Below, in pieces: positions 39,165 through 48,247 of a stretch of DNA of 55,831 nt. The notes under the pieces were generated by a model, which saw only the letters and a program-made list of their open reading frames with translations, had not been told where the DNA came from and did no database searches. Numbering within the stretch: position 1 is the first letter of the stretch; each line of letters starts with the position of its first letter. Position numbers and translations under genes: made by a program. The DNA is from a virus, in IMG/VR virus record IMGVR_UViG_3300027336_000040, positions 1-55,831 of that record; one strand, 5' to 3'.

Positions 39165-39289
39165 TTCGCCCCGTCGGGGCAAACCGCAGGACCTACGGCG
39201 GATAGCGTGGGCACCGAGAACACCGAATCGACCGTAAGGGAAAACCCTAAGTGGCTCCCAGCAGGAAGTGAAGGCTCAAGGAGTTTGAA

Positions 39290-40228
39290 TTGAACCTACC
39301 ACGCGCCGTCATTGAGGCGGAAAGAAAGGCAGAAGAAGCTCTTCAACGACTGCAACAGGCTCGCCAGCCGCAGCAGACACAACCAGAAGGTGTAACTCCT
39401 CCTGGTGACCCGACGCCTCCCAGCACGGAGTCTTCGGGCGGTATTTCGGCACCACCGGAAGCTCATGCTCCGGCACCCCAGAACACCCCTCCGGCCGAGG
39501 GAGATGACAAGTGGGAGGCCCGGTTCAAGACTCTGAGTGGCAAGTACAACGCCGAGGTCCCGCGACTGCATGCCGCGATCAAAGAGCGTGATGGCAAGTT
39601 GAATAGCCTGACCGAAGAAGTGGAGGCGTTGAAGGCGAAGCTGACTACTCCCCAAGAGAAGTTGGTCAAGCCTGAAGAGGTGAGCGAGTTCGGTGAACCA
39701 CTGGTCGACCTTATCCGCCGCGCAGCTCGTGAAGAGGTGCAGGTCAAGGACGGCGAGATATCAGAACTCCGCAGGAAGCTCGAGCAGTTGAGCGGTACCG
39801 CGACGGCAAACGTCGAGGTCAGCTTCTACGATCGTCTCGGCATGGCAGTCCCCGACTGGCGTGTCATCAACGACGACCCCGAGTTCCACACCTGGCTAGG
39901 TGAAGTCGATGACCTCACCGGCATGCAACGCCAAGACATTCTGTCGCAGGCTGAGGAGAAGCGCGATGCAGATCGTGTTGCCAGATTCTTCAGTGCGTTC
40001 AAGAGGGTTCAGCAAGATAAGTCGGCAGCAAGCTCGACTTCGTTGGAGTCCCAGGTAGCCCCCGAGGCTACTCGCACGCCAGAAGCGCCGAAAGGCAAGA
40101 AGCTCTGGGCTCGTGCCGAGATCGCCGCGTTCTACGCAGCTGATCGCCGTGGGCAGTACACCGAAGAACAAGCTGCTGCCATTGATGCAGAAATCCAGGC
40201 TGCGATCCGCGAACAACGAGTGCGGTAA
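39290..40228 (+). CDS. Scaffolding protein
   Basis: TTG start at 39290 with AAGGAG 8 nt upstream. 312 residues: an N-terminal helix, a Pro/Ser-rich disordered region (~25-75), a coiled coil (LHAAIKERDGKLNSLTEEVEALKAKL), and a helical C-terminus with basic end as expected for coat binding. No fold-specific motif, but length, composition and place right before the coat gene fit a scaffold. Confidence 0.75.
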   Translation: MNLPRAVIEAERKAEEALQRLQQARQPQQTQPEGVTPPGDPTPPSTESSGGISAPPEAHAPAPQNTPPAEGDDKWEARFKTLSGKYNAEVPRLHAAIKERDGKLNSLTEEVEALKAKLTTPQEKLVKPEEVSEFGEPLVDLIRRAAREEVQVKDGEISELRRKLEQLSGTATANVEVSFYDRLGMAVPDWRVINDDPEFHTWLGEVDDLTGMQRQDILSQAEEKRDADRVARFFSAFKRVQQDKSAASSTSLESQVAPEATRTPEAPKGKKLWARAEIAAFYAADRRGQYTEEQAAAIDAEIQAAIREQRVR

Positions 40229-40255
40229 GCGGCCACCAAGTTTTAAGGTGACATC

Positions 40256-41239
40256 ATGTCTCTCGCAGTAAACGGTAACTACTACGGCGCCGGTAGCGGC
40301 ACTGACGCATACGCTGGTGCCAATGGCTTCATCCCCGAAGTCTGGTCCGGCAAGCTCCAGGTCAAGTTCTACAAGAGCACCGTCCTGGGCGAAATCACCA
40401 ACAACGATTGGGAAGGCGAAATCAAGGGCCAAGGCGACAAGGTCTTCATCCGCACCATCCCAACGATCAACATCAGCAACTACCAGAAGGGTATGAACCT
40501 GACTTCCCAGGTTCCTAACAGCACTCCTCTGGAGCTGAGCATCGACAAGGGCAAGTACTTCCAGGTCGTCCTGGACGACGTGGACGAAGTCCAGGCCGAC
40601 ATCAAGCTGATGGACATCTTCACCAACGACGCAAGTCAGCAGATGAAGATCGCCATCGACGGCGACGTTCTGGGCTCTGTGTACGCAGACGCCGCTGCCG
40701 CCAACAAGGGCGCCACCGCTGGCGCGATCTCTGGCGACATCAACTTGGGTGCCGCTGGCGCTCCTCGCGCCCTGACCAAGGCCAACATCCTGGACATGAT
40801 CCTGGACATGGGCCAGGTCCTGGACGAGCAGAACACGCCTGAAGACGGTCGCTGGATGGTGATCCCCGCCTGGATGGCTTCGATGATCAAGAACTCTGAT
40901 CTGAAGCAAGCCTACCTGACCGGTGACTCCGTCACGCCTCTGCGTAACGGCAAGATCGGCATGATCGACCGCTTCACCGTCTACATCAGCAACAACCTGT
41001 CCAAGGTCACCGACCTGGGTAGCGATGGTGCTTCTGGCGGCACTGGCGGCGCTGCTGACAAGTCGGCCTGGAACATCATGGCCGGTACCCGCGATGCCAT
41101 CTCGTTCGCTTCGCAGATCACCAACGTGGAAACCCTGCGCTCGCAGTCCACGTTCGGCAACATCATGCGCGGCCTGAACGTGTACGGCTACAAGGTGACC
41201 AAGCCTGAAGCCTTGGTCCACGGCTACGTGTCCAAGTAA
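40256..41239 (+). CDS. Major capsid protein
   Basis: 327 residues with AAGGTG upstream. Begins LAVNGNYYGAGSGTDAYAGANGFIPEVWSGKLQVKFYKSTVLGEITNNDWEGEIKGQGDKVFIRTIPT, then beta-rich segments and NNLSKVTDL...AWNIMAGTRDAISFASQITNVE. It matches the HK97-fold coat style of podoviruses (P22 coat-like). Forms the icosahedral shell. A strong terminator follows, which should set coat above downstream levels. Confidence 0.88.
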   Translation: MSLAVNGNYYGAGSGTDAYAGANGFIPEVWSGKLQVKFYKSTVLGEITNNDWEGEIKGQGDKVFIRTIPTINISNYQKGMNLTSQVPNSTPLELSIDKGKYFQVVLDDVDEVQADIKLMDIFTNDASQQMKIAIDGDVLGSVYADAAAANKGATAGAISGDINLGAAGAPRALTKANILDMILDMGQVLDEQNTPEDGRWMVIPAWMASMIKNSDLKQAYLTGDSVTPLRNGKIGMIDRFTVYISNNLSKVTDLGSDGASGGTGGAADKSAWNIMAGTRDAISFASQITNVETLRSQSTFGNIMRGLNVYGYKVTKPEALVHGYVSK

Positions 41240-41254
41240 TCCACGTTAACCCGT

Positions 41255-41288
41255 GAGGGGGAGGGGGTAACTCCCCTCCCCTTTTTTA
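41255..41288 (+). terminator. Terminator after capsid gene
   Basis: AGGGGAGGGGG-TAA-CTCCCCTCCCC then TTTTTTATTTTTT. Very strong stem with little loop; downstream late genes must be reached by readthrough or a further promoter. Confidence 0.85.
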
Positions 41289-41300
41289 TTTTTTGGCGCC

Positions 41301-41555
41301 ATGAAAAAACTTCTCAAGCAAAAGACAACCGGCCACATCTACGTGTGGACGGAAAACCTGGCCTCCCGTGACGACATGGAGGTCTACGACCCCACCCCAG
41401 TCCAGGCTTCCGAGCTAGAAAACACCAGTGAGAATCCTGTCAACACCAGCGCGGATGAGCCGGAAACAGACCTCGAGGTCGCCAAGGCAGTGTTTCGCAG
41501 ACAGGTCACCAAGCTGGGACGTAAGCCCAGCTCACGAACATCAGGTGCTCCATGA
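41301..41555 (+). CDS. Unknown head-region protein (84 aa)
   Basis: Starts 13 nt after the terminator T-run, ends overlapping the next start (ATGA). MKKLLKQKTTGHIYVWTENLASRDDMEVYDP is followed by an acidic Ser/Thr-rich linker and a basic end (FRRQVTKLGRKPSS). Similar small proteins follow coat genes in podoviruses; function unknown. Confidence 0.65.
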   Translation: MKKLLKQKTTGHIYVWTENLASRDDMEVYDPTPVQASELENTSENPVNTSADEPETDLEVAKAVFRRQVTKLGRKPSSRTSGAP

Positions 41556-42241
41556 TCGTCTCCGACATCCTTGGCCGCGTACGACCGGTACTCAACGACA
41601 GTGATGCAGCCGCATATCGCTGGTCGAACTCTGACCTGATCAGCTACATCAACGATGCCTGCCGCATGGTCCTGATCAAGCGGCCTGACGCCAACACCAT
41701 CCTATCCCCCTTGACCTTGGTGGCTGGCGCGCTCCAAACGATTCCTGACTCCGCCTACCGCCTGATCGACATCGTCTGCAACCTCGGCGTGGACGACGCC
41801 CAGGGCCGTGCTGTCACCCTGGTGGACAACACCGTCCTCGATGCCTTCAGCCCCAACTGGCGAGCTGGAGCCAAGTCATCCACGATCAAGCACTACATCT
41901 TCGATCCAAGAACCGCACGGCGATTCGAGGTCTACCCGCCCGCCAACACTGGCGCAAGGATCCAGGCAAAGGTCTCTGCCGTCATTGGCAACGTGTCCCA
42001 GACCAGCGACACGATCGGCCTGCGTGATGAGTACATGGAGCACCTGGTCGTGTTCGTGCTCTACAAGTCCTACGCTCGAGACACGGAGTTCGCAGGCAAC
42101 GCAGAGCTCGCAGCCAGTTACCTGGCGCTCTTCAACGGAATGCTCGGCGACAAGACCATGGCGGACAACGCGTTCGCTCCGGCGATGAACCGGCCTGGCG
42201 ACCAGCCTAGCGCACCGGCCCAGCAGATTGGAGGCGTCTGA
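41552..42241 (+). CDS. Head-tail adaptor, DUF6682-like
   Basis: 229 residues. RVRPVLNDSDAAAYRWSNSDLISYINDACRMVLIKRPDANT matches the start of DUF6682-type adaptor proteins, followed by PDSAYRLIDIVCNLG, HYIFDPRTARRFEVYPPANTG and LRDEYMEHLVVFVLYKSYARDTEF. It probably attaches to the portal and forms the head-tail joint. Ends at the next gene's start. Confidence 0.75.
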   Translation: MIVSDILGRVRPVLNDSDAAAYRWSNSDLISYINDACRMVLIKRPDANTILSPLTLVAGALQTIPDSAYRLIDIVCNLGVDDAQGRAVTLVDNTVLDAFSPNWRAGAKSSTIKHYIFDPRTARRFEVYPPANTGARIQAKVSAVIGNVSQTSDTIGLRDEYMEHLVVFVLYKSYARDTEFAGNAELAASYLALFNGMLGDKTMADNAFAPAMNRPGDQPSAPAQQIGGV

Positions 42242-42891
42242 TGGCGTCCTATGAAGACTTCTTCCCGTACGTCATGCCAGAGGTGATCGGCGCTCCTGAG
42301 CCGCTGGTCGTCCAGGCGATTCGCAATACCTGCATCGAGTTCTGCGAGAAGAGCTTAATCCTCACCCGCGATCACGATCCGGTGACGATCAGTCAGAACA
42401 TCGTCGACTACGACCTCGAGCCACCGACTGGTTACCTGGTCGTCAAGGTGCAGAAGGCGTGGCTCGACAACCGCGAGATCACCCCGCTGGCTCCTGACTT
42501 CGTGAACGACCCCGCCGTCTACAACCGGCTCTTCAGTTCATACCAGGCTCGCGGCAGCACGCCCACGGCGTACCTCCAGAAGGACGCTCGCACGATCTCT
42601 GTGTGGCCCCTGCCAGATCGACAGTACCGCAATGGTCTGACGATGCGCATTGCGCTCAAGCCCACCAGGGCCTCGACCACTATCGAGGACGAGGTCTTCG
42701 AGGACTACGCCGAGGCTATTGGTCAGGGCGCTGCGTATCGCCTTCAGGTGAGCGTTGGCAAGGCGTACACGAACCCAGATATGGCTGTGATCAACAAGGG
42801 CTTTTTCGACCAGGCGATCAACGTCGCCAGGCAGCGAGCCTCTCGTGGCCATGTGCGCTCGAGCCTGAGCGTGAAGATGAGGAAGATCTGA
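42241..42891 (+). CDS. Head-tail joining protein (216 aa)
   Basis: Begins SYEDFFPYVMPEVIGAPEPLVVQAIRNTCIEFCEKSLILTRDHDPVTI, a pattern common in podovirus/prophage head-completion or nozzle-associated proteins: 'R..C.EFCE' helix, then 'YDLEPPTGYLVVKVQKAWLD'. Its C-terminal helix EDYAEAIGQGAAYRLQVSVGKAYTNPDM resembles that of the preceding adaptor. Function inferred from order. Confidence 0.65.
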   Translation: MASYEDFFPYVMPEVIGAPEPLVVQAIRNTCIEFCEKSLILTRDHDPVTISQNIVDYDLEPPTGYLVVKVQKAWLDNREITPLAPDFVNDPAVYNRLFSSYQARGSTPTAYLQKDARTISVWPLPDRQYRNGLTMRIALKPTRASTTIEDEVFEDYAEAIGQGAAYRLQVSVGKAYTNPDMAVINKGFFDQAINVARQRASRGHVRSSLSVKMRKI

Positions 42892-43223
42892 TGGCCAAAA
42901 TCAATCTCGTGCAGGGCGACAACCTGCCGTACATCAAGCTGACATTGACCGACCCGTCGACCGGCGCGGCGATCAACTTGTCTGATTCAGAGATTGTTGT
43001 TCGCGTGCGCTTTCGCGCATCGGGCAGCAGCACAGTCCTGTCAACGATCACCTGTGAAAAGGTGAGCGGTGGCACTGGCGGTCAGGTCCGATTCAACTTC
43101 GGCCCAGGCGTACTCGACGTTGAGCCAGGCCCCTACGAGGGCGAAGTCGAGGTGGATTTCGATGGTCAGCTTCAGACCGTCTATGAGGTCCTCAAGTTCA
43201 ACGTCCGTTCCCAGTTTGCATAA
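42891..43223 (+). CDS. Baseplate-like beta-sandwich protein (110 aa)
   Basis: Start at 42891 (TGATG overlap with the previous gene). NLVQGDNLPYIKLTLTDPSTGAAINLSDSEIVVRVRFRASGS resembles the BppU N-terminal domain, an Ig-like sandwich with 'DN.P.I.L.L.D...G..i.LS' start. Likely a structural joiner of tail fibres or baseplate. Confidence 0.65.
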   Translation: MAKINLVQGDNLPYIKLTLTDPSTGAAINLSDSEIVVRVRFRASGSSTVLSTITCEKVSGGTGGQVRFNFGPGVLDVEPGPYEGEVEVDFDGQLQTVYEVLKFNVRSQFA

Positions 43224-43233
43224 GGAGTAAACC

Positions 43234-43668
43234 ATGTCCGCAATGTCCGACTTTCTCGAAAACAAGATCATCGACCAGCTCTTCCGTGGCCAGGCCGCGC
43301 CCACGACCACCACCCTGCACGTCGGTCTGTTGACCGCAGCGCCCTCTGATTCCGGTGGTGGCACCGAGGTCACTGGTGGCTCTTACGCCCGTGTGGCCGT
43401 GACATCGTCGCTGGCCAACTGGGCTGGCACTCAGTCGGCCGGTAGCACCGTTGCCTCGACCGGTTCCGGTGGTCAGACCAGCAACAACGCTGCCATCACG
43501 TTCCCTACGCCCTCCGCTAACTGGGGCGCGGTGACTCACTTTGGCATCTACGACGCCGCGAGCGCAGGCAACCTGCTGTTCTGGGGTGCGCTCACCATCT
43601 CCAAGACGATCAACCAGGCTGACACGGTGACGTTCCCCGCTGCGTCCCTGTCGATCACCTTCGCTTAA
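43234..43668 (+). CDS. Tail structural protein (144 aa)
   Basis: Gly/Thr/Ser-rich beta protein: FLENKIIDQLFRGQAAPTTTTLHVGLLTAAPSDS...VTGGSYARVAVTSSLANWAG, FPTPSANWGAVTHFGIYDAASAGNLLFWGALTISKTI. This family is widespread in podo- and siphoviruses and is annotated as tail or virion structural protein. Probably part of the tail or fibre base. Confidence 0.7.
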   Translation: MSAMSDFLENKIIDQLFRGQAAPTTTTLHVGLLTAAPSDSGGGTEVTGGSYARVAVTSSLANWAGTQSAGSTVASTGSGGQTSNNAAITFPTPSANWGAVTHFGIYDAASAGNLLFWGALTISKTINQADTVTFPAASLSITFA

Positions 43669-43683
43669 TCGCTTGGGTCTGCG

Positions 43684-45486
43684 ATGTTGCTGAATGCGTC
43701 ACAGCTTAACCAGCTCGTCCTGAACGGGCGGTCTGGGACGCTTCAGCAGCTCGCAGGGGCAATCACCGCCACCGCAGCGACTTCTGCCGCCATCTCGAAG
43801 ACAGCCCGCGCTGCGGGAGTAATCACAGGCGCTGCAAGCCCGGTCGCATCGGCATCTCTCACCAAGAGACTTGCCGTCGCCGGGAACGCTTCTGTCGGCA
43901 CCGTGGCCAACTTCATTGTTGGCTACAAGATCGCTTCGAGCCAAACAGTCGCAGCAACCGTTGCCGCGAACGTGTCTCTGGGCTTCAAGCTGGGATCTGC
44001 CCCGACTGTCACAGCTTCTGTGGCTGGCGCGGCCGCAAAGACCTCCTGGCAGTCTGCCGCCATCTCTGCGTCGGCGAGCGTGTCTGGCGCGGTCGGCAAA
44101 ACCGCGAATCTTGCTGCGTCCATGTCCGTGGCAGCGGCAGCTTCTGCGGCAGTCAGCAAGACCTCCCGCCAATCCGGTTCGGCCTCCGTTTCCGCAGCGG
44201 TGTCGGGTGCAGTCTCGAAGACCAGCACGCAGTCCGCCGGAGCGTCTGTCGTCGCGATAGCGTCTGGAGTCTTCAGAGTCAACTATGTTGTTGCCGCCGC
44301 AGCCTCTGTCGTAGCAACGCCTTCCGTCGCGCTCAGCAAGACCAGTAGGCAGTCTGGATCAGCCTCGACGAGCGGTGTCACTGTCGGCTCCGCCGGTCTG
44401 TCGAAGGTGCTTGCATTTGTCGGCAGCACAACAGCCACAACCACTGCTAGCTCGAATGTCTCCAAGGTGTCTGCCGCTGCCGCGAGCGCCACCGCATCGA
44501 CCTCCGGTCTGGCGAGCCTGATTAACCCGCTTGCTGCACTTGGCGTGAACGCTGTTGCGCAAACAGCGGGTTCGGCTCTGATCGTCAAGAACATCGCCTT
44601 TGCCGGGAACGCAGTCGCCTCGACATCGTCTTCCGCTGCCGTCACCAAGCTGATGGCGGTTAACGCCGACGCAGTCGCCTCAACATCCAGCGCGGCTGAC
44701 ATCGAGAAGTCGATTGCCGCTGGCGGCTCTGCGACTGTGACTCCAGTCGTGCAGGCTGCTGTCTCGAAGAACATGAGCTTTGCTGGCTCCGCAACGATGA
44801 CCGTTGCCTCTGCGCCAGCAAGCATTACTAAGTCTCTGGGCATTACAGCCCAAGCAGTCGCCTCCACCGCATCCGCCGCCAGAGTTATCAAGTCAATGTC
44901 GATTGCTGCGTTGGCGACAGCGCAGACCTCTGGCGTGGCCTCGGTAACCAAGAGTGTTGCCTTCGTTGGCTCAACCGGCGCAACCACATCTGCGCTGCTC
45001 GGAATTCAAAAGCAGATTGCGGCGTCTGTCATCTGCTCAGTGTCTATTCCGGCCGCTGCTGTAGCGGTGTCCAAGAACATTTCTGGCGCGGGGGATAAGG
45101 TCTCGACCCTTGTTGGGCAGCTTGCCGTCACGGTCAGCATGTCCGGGATGTCGGGGTCGTTTGCTCTCAGTAGCACGACGCTTCACATCACCAAGAACGC
45201 CGACGGCTACTCGCTGGCTACGGTGGTCACGCAGGGGAATCTGCGCCGCCTCTACATCTACAACGGTGTGACGGCAGTTGCTTTTGTCCAAGGCCTGTCT
45301 GCTTCCGCAGTCGCTGAACGGATCGACGTGCAGGCCGAAGTGCAGCAGCTCTTGGCGGCTCCTATCGCCGGACTCATTGGCCTGAGCGCCGAAGCTGTGG
45401 GCGACTTCTCGCTGTCCTCCGAGGCCAGCGGCCAGATCAGCGTTGTTGCTGAGCTGGAAACGATTGAGATGAAACGGGTAGCGTAA
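43684..45486 (+). CDS. Ala/Ser-rich repeat tail protein (600 aa)
   Basis: Residues ~20-470 are a low-complexity chain of ~25-residue repeats of the type 'SKTsxxSGSASVSAAVSGAV', with a near-regular K-T/S step and alternating small residues, suiting a long beta fibre. The last ~110 residues are distinct (TTLHITKNADGYSLATVVTQGNLRRLYIYNGVTAVAF, then an acidic end) and may be a head or attachment domain. It sits before the S74 fibre gene. Likely tail fibre or tail shaft component; homology could not be tested. Confidence 0.65.
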   Translation: MLLNASQLNQLVLNGRSGTLQQLAGAITATAATSAAISKTARAAGVITGAASPVASASLTKRLAVAGNASVGTVANFIVGYKIASSQTVAATVAANVSLGFKLGSAPTVTASVAGAAAKTSWQSAAISASASVSGAVGKTANLAASMSVAAAASAAVSKTSRQSGSASVSAAVSGAVSKTSTQSAGASVVAIASGVFRVNYVVAAAASVVATPSVALSKTSRQSGSASTSGVTVGSAGLSKVLAFVGSTTATTTASSNVSKVSAAAASATASTSGLASLINPLAALGVNAVAQTAGSALIVKNIAFAGNAVASTSSSAAVTKLMAVNADAVASTSSAADIEKSIAAGGSATVTPVVQAAVSKNMSFAGSATMTVASAPASITKSLGITAQAVASTASAARVIKSMSIAALATAQTSGVASVTKSVAFVGSTGATTSALLGIQKQIAASVICSVSIPAAAVAVSKNISGAGDKVSTLVGQLAVTVSMSGMSGSFALSSTTLHITKNADGYSLATVVTQGNLRRLYIYNGVTAVAFVQGLSASAVAERIDVQAEVQQLLAAPIAGLIGLSAEAVGDFSLSSEASGQISVVAELETIEMKRVA

Positions 45487-46466
45487 TGCCAGTCTTGTAC
45501 GCAAACAATGCAGCCTCGAGGCTCTCCGCCTCGATCACGAACACCGCCACCAGCTTTTCGGTGACCTCGGGCACTGGCGCATTGTTCCCGGCCATCTCTG
45601 GCGGCGACGTGTTCTACGCCACGCTAATGGACTCGGCTGGCAACCTCGAGGTCGTGCGGGTCACCGCTCGAGCCACCGACACATTCACCGTCGTTCGTGG
45701 GCAAGACGGCACCACGGGTCGCGCATTCTCCGTAAACGACATCGTTGAGATTCGGATCACGAGGGCGATGCTTAATGACCTGAAGGCCGAGCGACTTGCG
45801 CTGACTGGCGGCACGCTGACCGGCACATTAAACGGGGTCACCAGCGGCAGCACCACCACCGCAGCTTTTAATGCGGCAACCACAGGAGGTGGTTTTTCCG
45901 CGATGTGGGGCCGCTACGCGCCATTCAGAGCAACGGTAAACCATACGGGAAGTTCGTACGGGCCGGGGTTCTCGATGTACTACGAGTACACAGGCGGATA
46001 CGCAGGTCAGTACAGCCTCGGGCATTTAACTACCAGTGCCGCGAATCCGGGCAACTTCTGCATTCACCACATCAACAGCGCTGGGGCGTCCTTGGCCCTT
46101 TGGCAGTTTGATGGGGCGAACGGAAACTTTATTGCCCAAGGCAACGTCACCGCGTACTCGGATGAACGCCTGAAGAAAGATTGGGCCGCGCTGCCCGCTG
46201 ATTTTGTCGAGCGCCTAGCCGCCGTCAAGAGCGGCATCTACATTCGCGTCGACACCAACGAGCGCCAGGCAGGCGCGTCAGCCCAGGACTGGCAGAAGCT
46301 TCTTCCTGAAGTCGTCATGACTGGATCTGATTCCGACAAAACCCTGTCGCTGGCTTACGGTAATGCGGCCCTGGTTTCTGCAATCGAGCTGGCCAAAAAC
46401 AATCTTGAGCTTCGTGCGCGCATCGAGCGTCTTGAGCTGCTGATTGAGAAGTTGCTGGAGAAATAA
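45486..46466 (+). CDS. Tail fibre with peptidase S74 chaperone
   Basis: 326 residues; the start overlaps the previous stop region. N-terminal half is beta-rich with RLALTGGTLTGTLNG, a usual fibre-neck motif. From ~225 an intramolecular chaperone of the S74 family appears: YSDERLKKDW, with the Ser225/Lys230 dyad five residues apart, then helices to a coiled end (ARIERLELLIEKLLEK). The chaperone trimerises the fibre and then cuts itself off. Probable receptor-binding fibre. Confidence 0.88.
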   Translation: MPVLYANNAASRLSASITNTATSFSVTSGTGALFPAISGGDVFYATLMDSAGNLEVVRVTARATDTFTVVRGQDGTTGRAFSVNDIVEIRITRAMLNDLKAERLALTGGTLTGTLNGVTSGSTTTAAFNAATTGGGFSAMWGRYAPFRATVNHTGSSYGPGFSMYYEYTGGYAGQYSLGHLTTSAANPGNFCIHHINSAGASLALWQFDGANGNFIAQGNVTAYSDERLKKDWAALPADFVERLAAVKSGIYIRVDTNERQAGASAQDWQKLLPEVVMTGSDSDKTLSLAYGNAALVSAIELAKNNLELRARIERLELLIEKLLEK

Positions 46467-46883
46467 GTGCCAGCTCTTCAGTCATCCGGCGCGATCTCAC
46501 TTAACAACATAAAAACCCTGTTTGGTGGGGTAGCCAGCCCGTCGCTTGGGGACTATTACCGCAACAGCTCTTACATTCGAAGTTACTCCCAGAACTCAAC
46601 TCATTGGCTGTCTACAGACAGCGGCTATTTTGAGTTGTACTGGGGCGGGGCGAACATTGTTCCTCAATCGTCCGGCTGGTCACCGACCATGACCTCATAC
46701 ACAACGGGCGGTTACACGTATTTCAAGGGTGATGTTGCTGCTAACGATAGTGGATACGGCGGCTCAGGTTATGTGTGGAACTACGTGTATCGCGTTTTGA
46801 CAACCCTGGTTTCAGCCAACGGAGTCATACCCACCAGCGGCCCCATTTCAATGCGCAACTTCTACGGAGCAGAAAAACCATGA
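46467..46883 (+). CDS. Fibre-cassette protein (138 aa)
   Basis: GTG start one base after the S74 fibre stop. Motifs SLNNIKTLFGGV...LGDYYRNS and C-terminal ISMRNFYGAEK are recurrent in phage virion proteins accompanying fibres; the middle is Gly/Tyr/Ser-rich beta (YGGSGYVWNYVYRVLTTLV). May be an adhesin or a fibre tip protein. Confidence 0.65.
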   Translation: MPALQSSGAISLNNIKTLFGGVASPSLGDYYRNSSYIRSYSQNSTHWLSTDSGYFELYWGGANIVPQSSGWSPTMTSYTTGGYTYFKGDVAANDSGYGGSGYVWNYVYRVLTTLVSANGVIPTSGPISMRNFYGAEKP

Positions 46884-47242
46884 ATGGAATCGAGCACAAG
46901 TTTTACATTGAGCGCCTTTACGTGCGTCAGTACGAGGGCACGCCCAATTCGATTGCTCGAGTGCATTGGGTGTGCGTGCTCAAGCGCAACGGCGCCAAGG
47001 TGTTTGCGCGGGGTCAAACTGACCTGGCTGCCCCGAACCCATCGACATTCATCAACATTGCTGAGCTAGAGGCTCAACAGGTTTTGGATTGGGTTGCAGC
47101 TCATGAAGGCGGTCAGCCTTGGGTCGATGGTCTGGTTGCAGTCCACGAACAAGCAATGCAGCAAGCCGAACAGAACCTGCTGTTTGAGGCTTGGCACATG
47201 CCTTTGATCAACCCTGTTCGTTTTGACCCCAAAGATGTTTGA
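46880..47242 (+). CDS. Fibre-cassette protein (120 aa), unknown
   Basis: Start at MNGIEHKFYIERLYVRQYEGTPNSIARVHWVCVLKRNG (46880), ATGA overlap. Alpha/beta with a helix AELEAQQVLDWVAAHEGGQPWVDGLVAVHEQAM. Resembles small proteins placed with fibre genes; may assist assembly. Confidence 0.6.
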   Translation: MNGIEHKFYIERLYVRQYEGTPNSIARVHWVCVLKRNGAKVFARGQTDLAAPNPSTFINIAELEAQQVLDWVAAHEGGQPWVDGLVAVHEQAMQQAEQNLLFEAWHMPLINPVRFDPKDV

Positions 47243-47822
47243 GTACGCCAAGCCAATAATTGATCTGACCAGCATCCCGGAAACCTGGGATGACGTTCGG
47301 GAATTTGCTCATTGGTGGTGCGGCGTTGGCATGCCGTTTCTCCCGCCAGATGGAGCGGAGATTTTCCTGTCTGATGATGCAACCTCGATGTGCGTTTTCA
47401 GGAGAGGGAGATTTCAAGTTGAGCTGTATTTGATTCACCCGAATCCAAACTTGCAGGCTCACGAGCACCCTGGCGTTGAAGTCATCAAGATGCGGATCGA
47501 GGGAACGTACTCTCCACGGACAGGCCCATTTGAATCTTCACCTACTTGGGGAAGGTTGTCTGAAACCTTGCTGGACGGCCAGGCTCATGGGAGCACTGGG
47601 TCACAGTATTCTCGACAGCTTGGATTTCCTCTGGTTGCGTTCCAGCAATGGAAGCACAGAGAGCCCTGCACCGTTGCTGCCGCTTGGAAGGGGCCGACTG
47701 TTGGCCCCATGCAGGAGAACTTGATTCGGAGGTTCTATCCCAACGCCTTCATTGAGCGCGGGTACGCCGACATCACGAAGCCTTCCAACTACAGGCAGCT
47801 GGTCTTGGAGGGTAAGGCATGA
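47235..47822 (+). CDS. Cupin-like protein (195 aa)
   Basis: Start taken at ATG 47235 (an in-frame TTG exists at 47223). A cupin first motif is visible: VELYLIHPNPNLQAHEHPGVEVIKMRIEG (HEH..E with H-x-H). C-terminal part contains WKHREPCTVAAAWKGPTVG, possibly the second motif. Metal-binding beta-barrel likely; enzymatic role unknown. Paired with another cupin gene. Confidence 0.6.
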   Translation: MFEYAKPIIDLTSIPETWDDVREFAHWWCGVGMPFLPPDGAEIFLSDDATSMCVFRRGRFQVELYLIHPNPNLQAHEHPGVEVIKMRIEGTYSPRTGPFESSPTWGRLSETLLDGQAHGSTGSQYSRQLGFPLVAFQQWKHREPCTVAAAWKGPTVGPMQENLIRRFYPNAFIERGYADITKPSNYRQLVLEGKA

Positions 47823-48235
47823 GCGCCCCGGAGATTGCCATTGGCTGCGTGGCCAACCTGTTCAGCCGCATGATGGTGTTTGAGAAGGTTGGAGACATTG
47901 AGGTTGGGCACGTTCACCAGTTTGATCACTTGACGCTGCTGGCCAAAGGCAAGCTCAAGGTAACGGTCAGCGGCCAGGTCTCGCTCTTCGCGGCGCCGCA
48001 CATGATCTACATCCATAAAGATCATGTTCATGAGCTTGAAGCGCTTGAAGACGGAACGGTTGCCTACTGCATTCACGCACTCCGCACGGCTGATCAGTCA
48101 GAGATTCTTGACCCAGCAATGATCCCGAACGGAGTAAACCCCGTAAGAGTTGCCGGGGCTGTGCGCGGCGACACCCTAAGCAACCCAAGCTCGCCGGGCC
48201 GTCGTATTGCCATCACGAGCCACGGTCATTCATGA
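47819..48235 (+). CDS. Cupin-domain protein (138 aa)
   Basis: ATGA overlap with the previous gene. First cupin motif GHVHQFDHLTLLAKGKLKVTVSG and second MIYIHKDHVHELEALEDGTVAYCIHALR are both clear, with three histidines for metal. Cupins in fibre cassettes are known from various phages; roles are uncertain (sugar or cofactor binding or fibre chemistry). Confidence 0.78.
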   Translation: MSAPEIAIGCVANLFSRMMVFEKVGDIEVGHVHQFDHLTLLAKGKLKVTVSGQVSLFAAPHMIYIHKDHVHELEALEDGTVAYCIHALRTADQSEILDPAMIPNGVNPVRVAGAVRGDTLSNPSSPGRRIAITSHGHS

Positions 48236-48247
48236 CCGCCACCTAAA

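Noticed and set aside
39896-41221. 441-residue - strand ORF opposite scaffold and capsid genes
   Set aside because: Antisense shadow of two well-supported structural genes; no start signals or motifs.
44283-44987. - strand ORF opposite the Ala/Ser repeat protein
   Set aside because: Repeats read on the other strand give an artificial Ala/Val-rich product.
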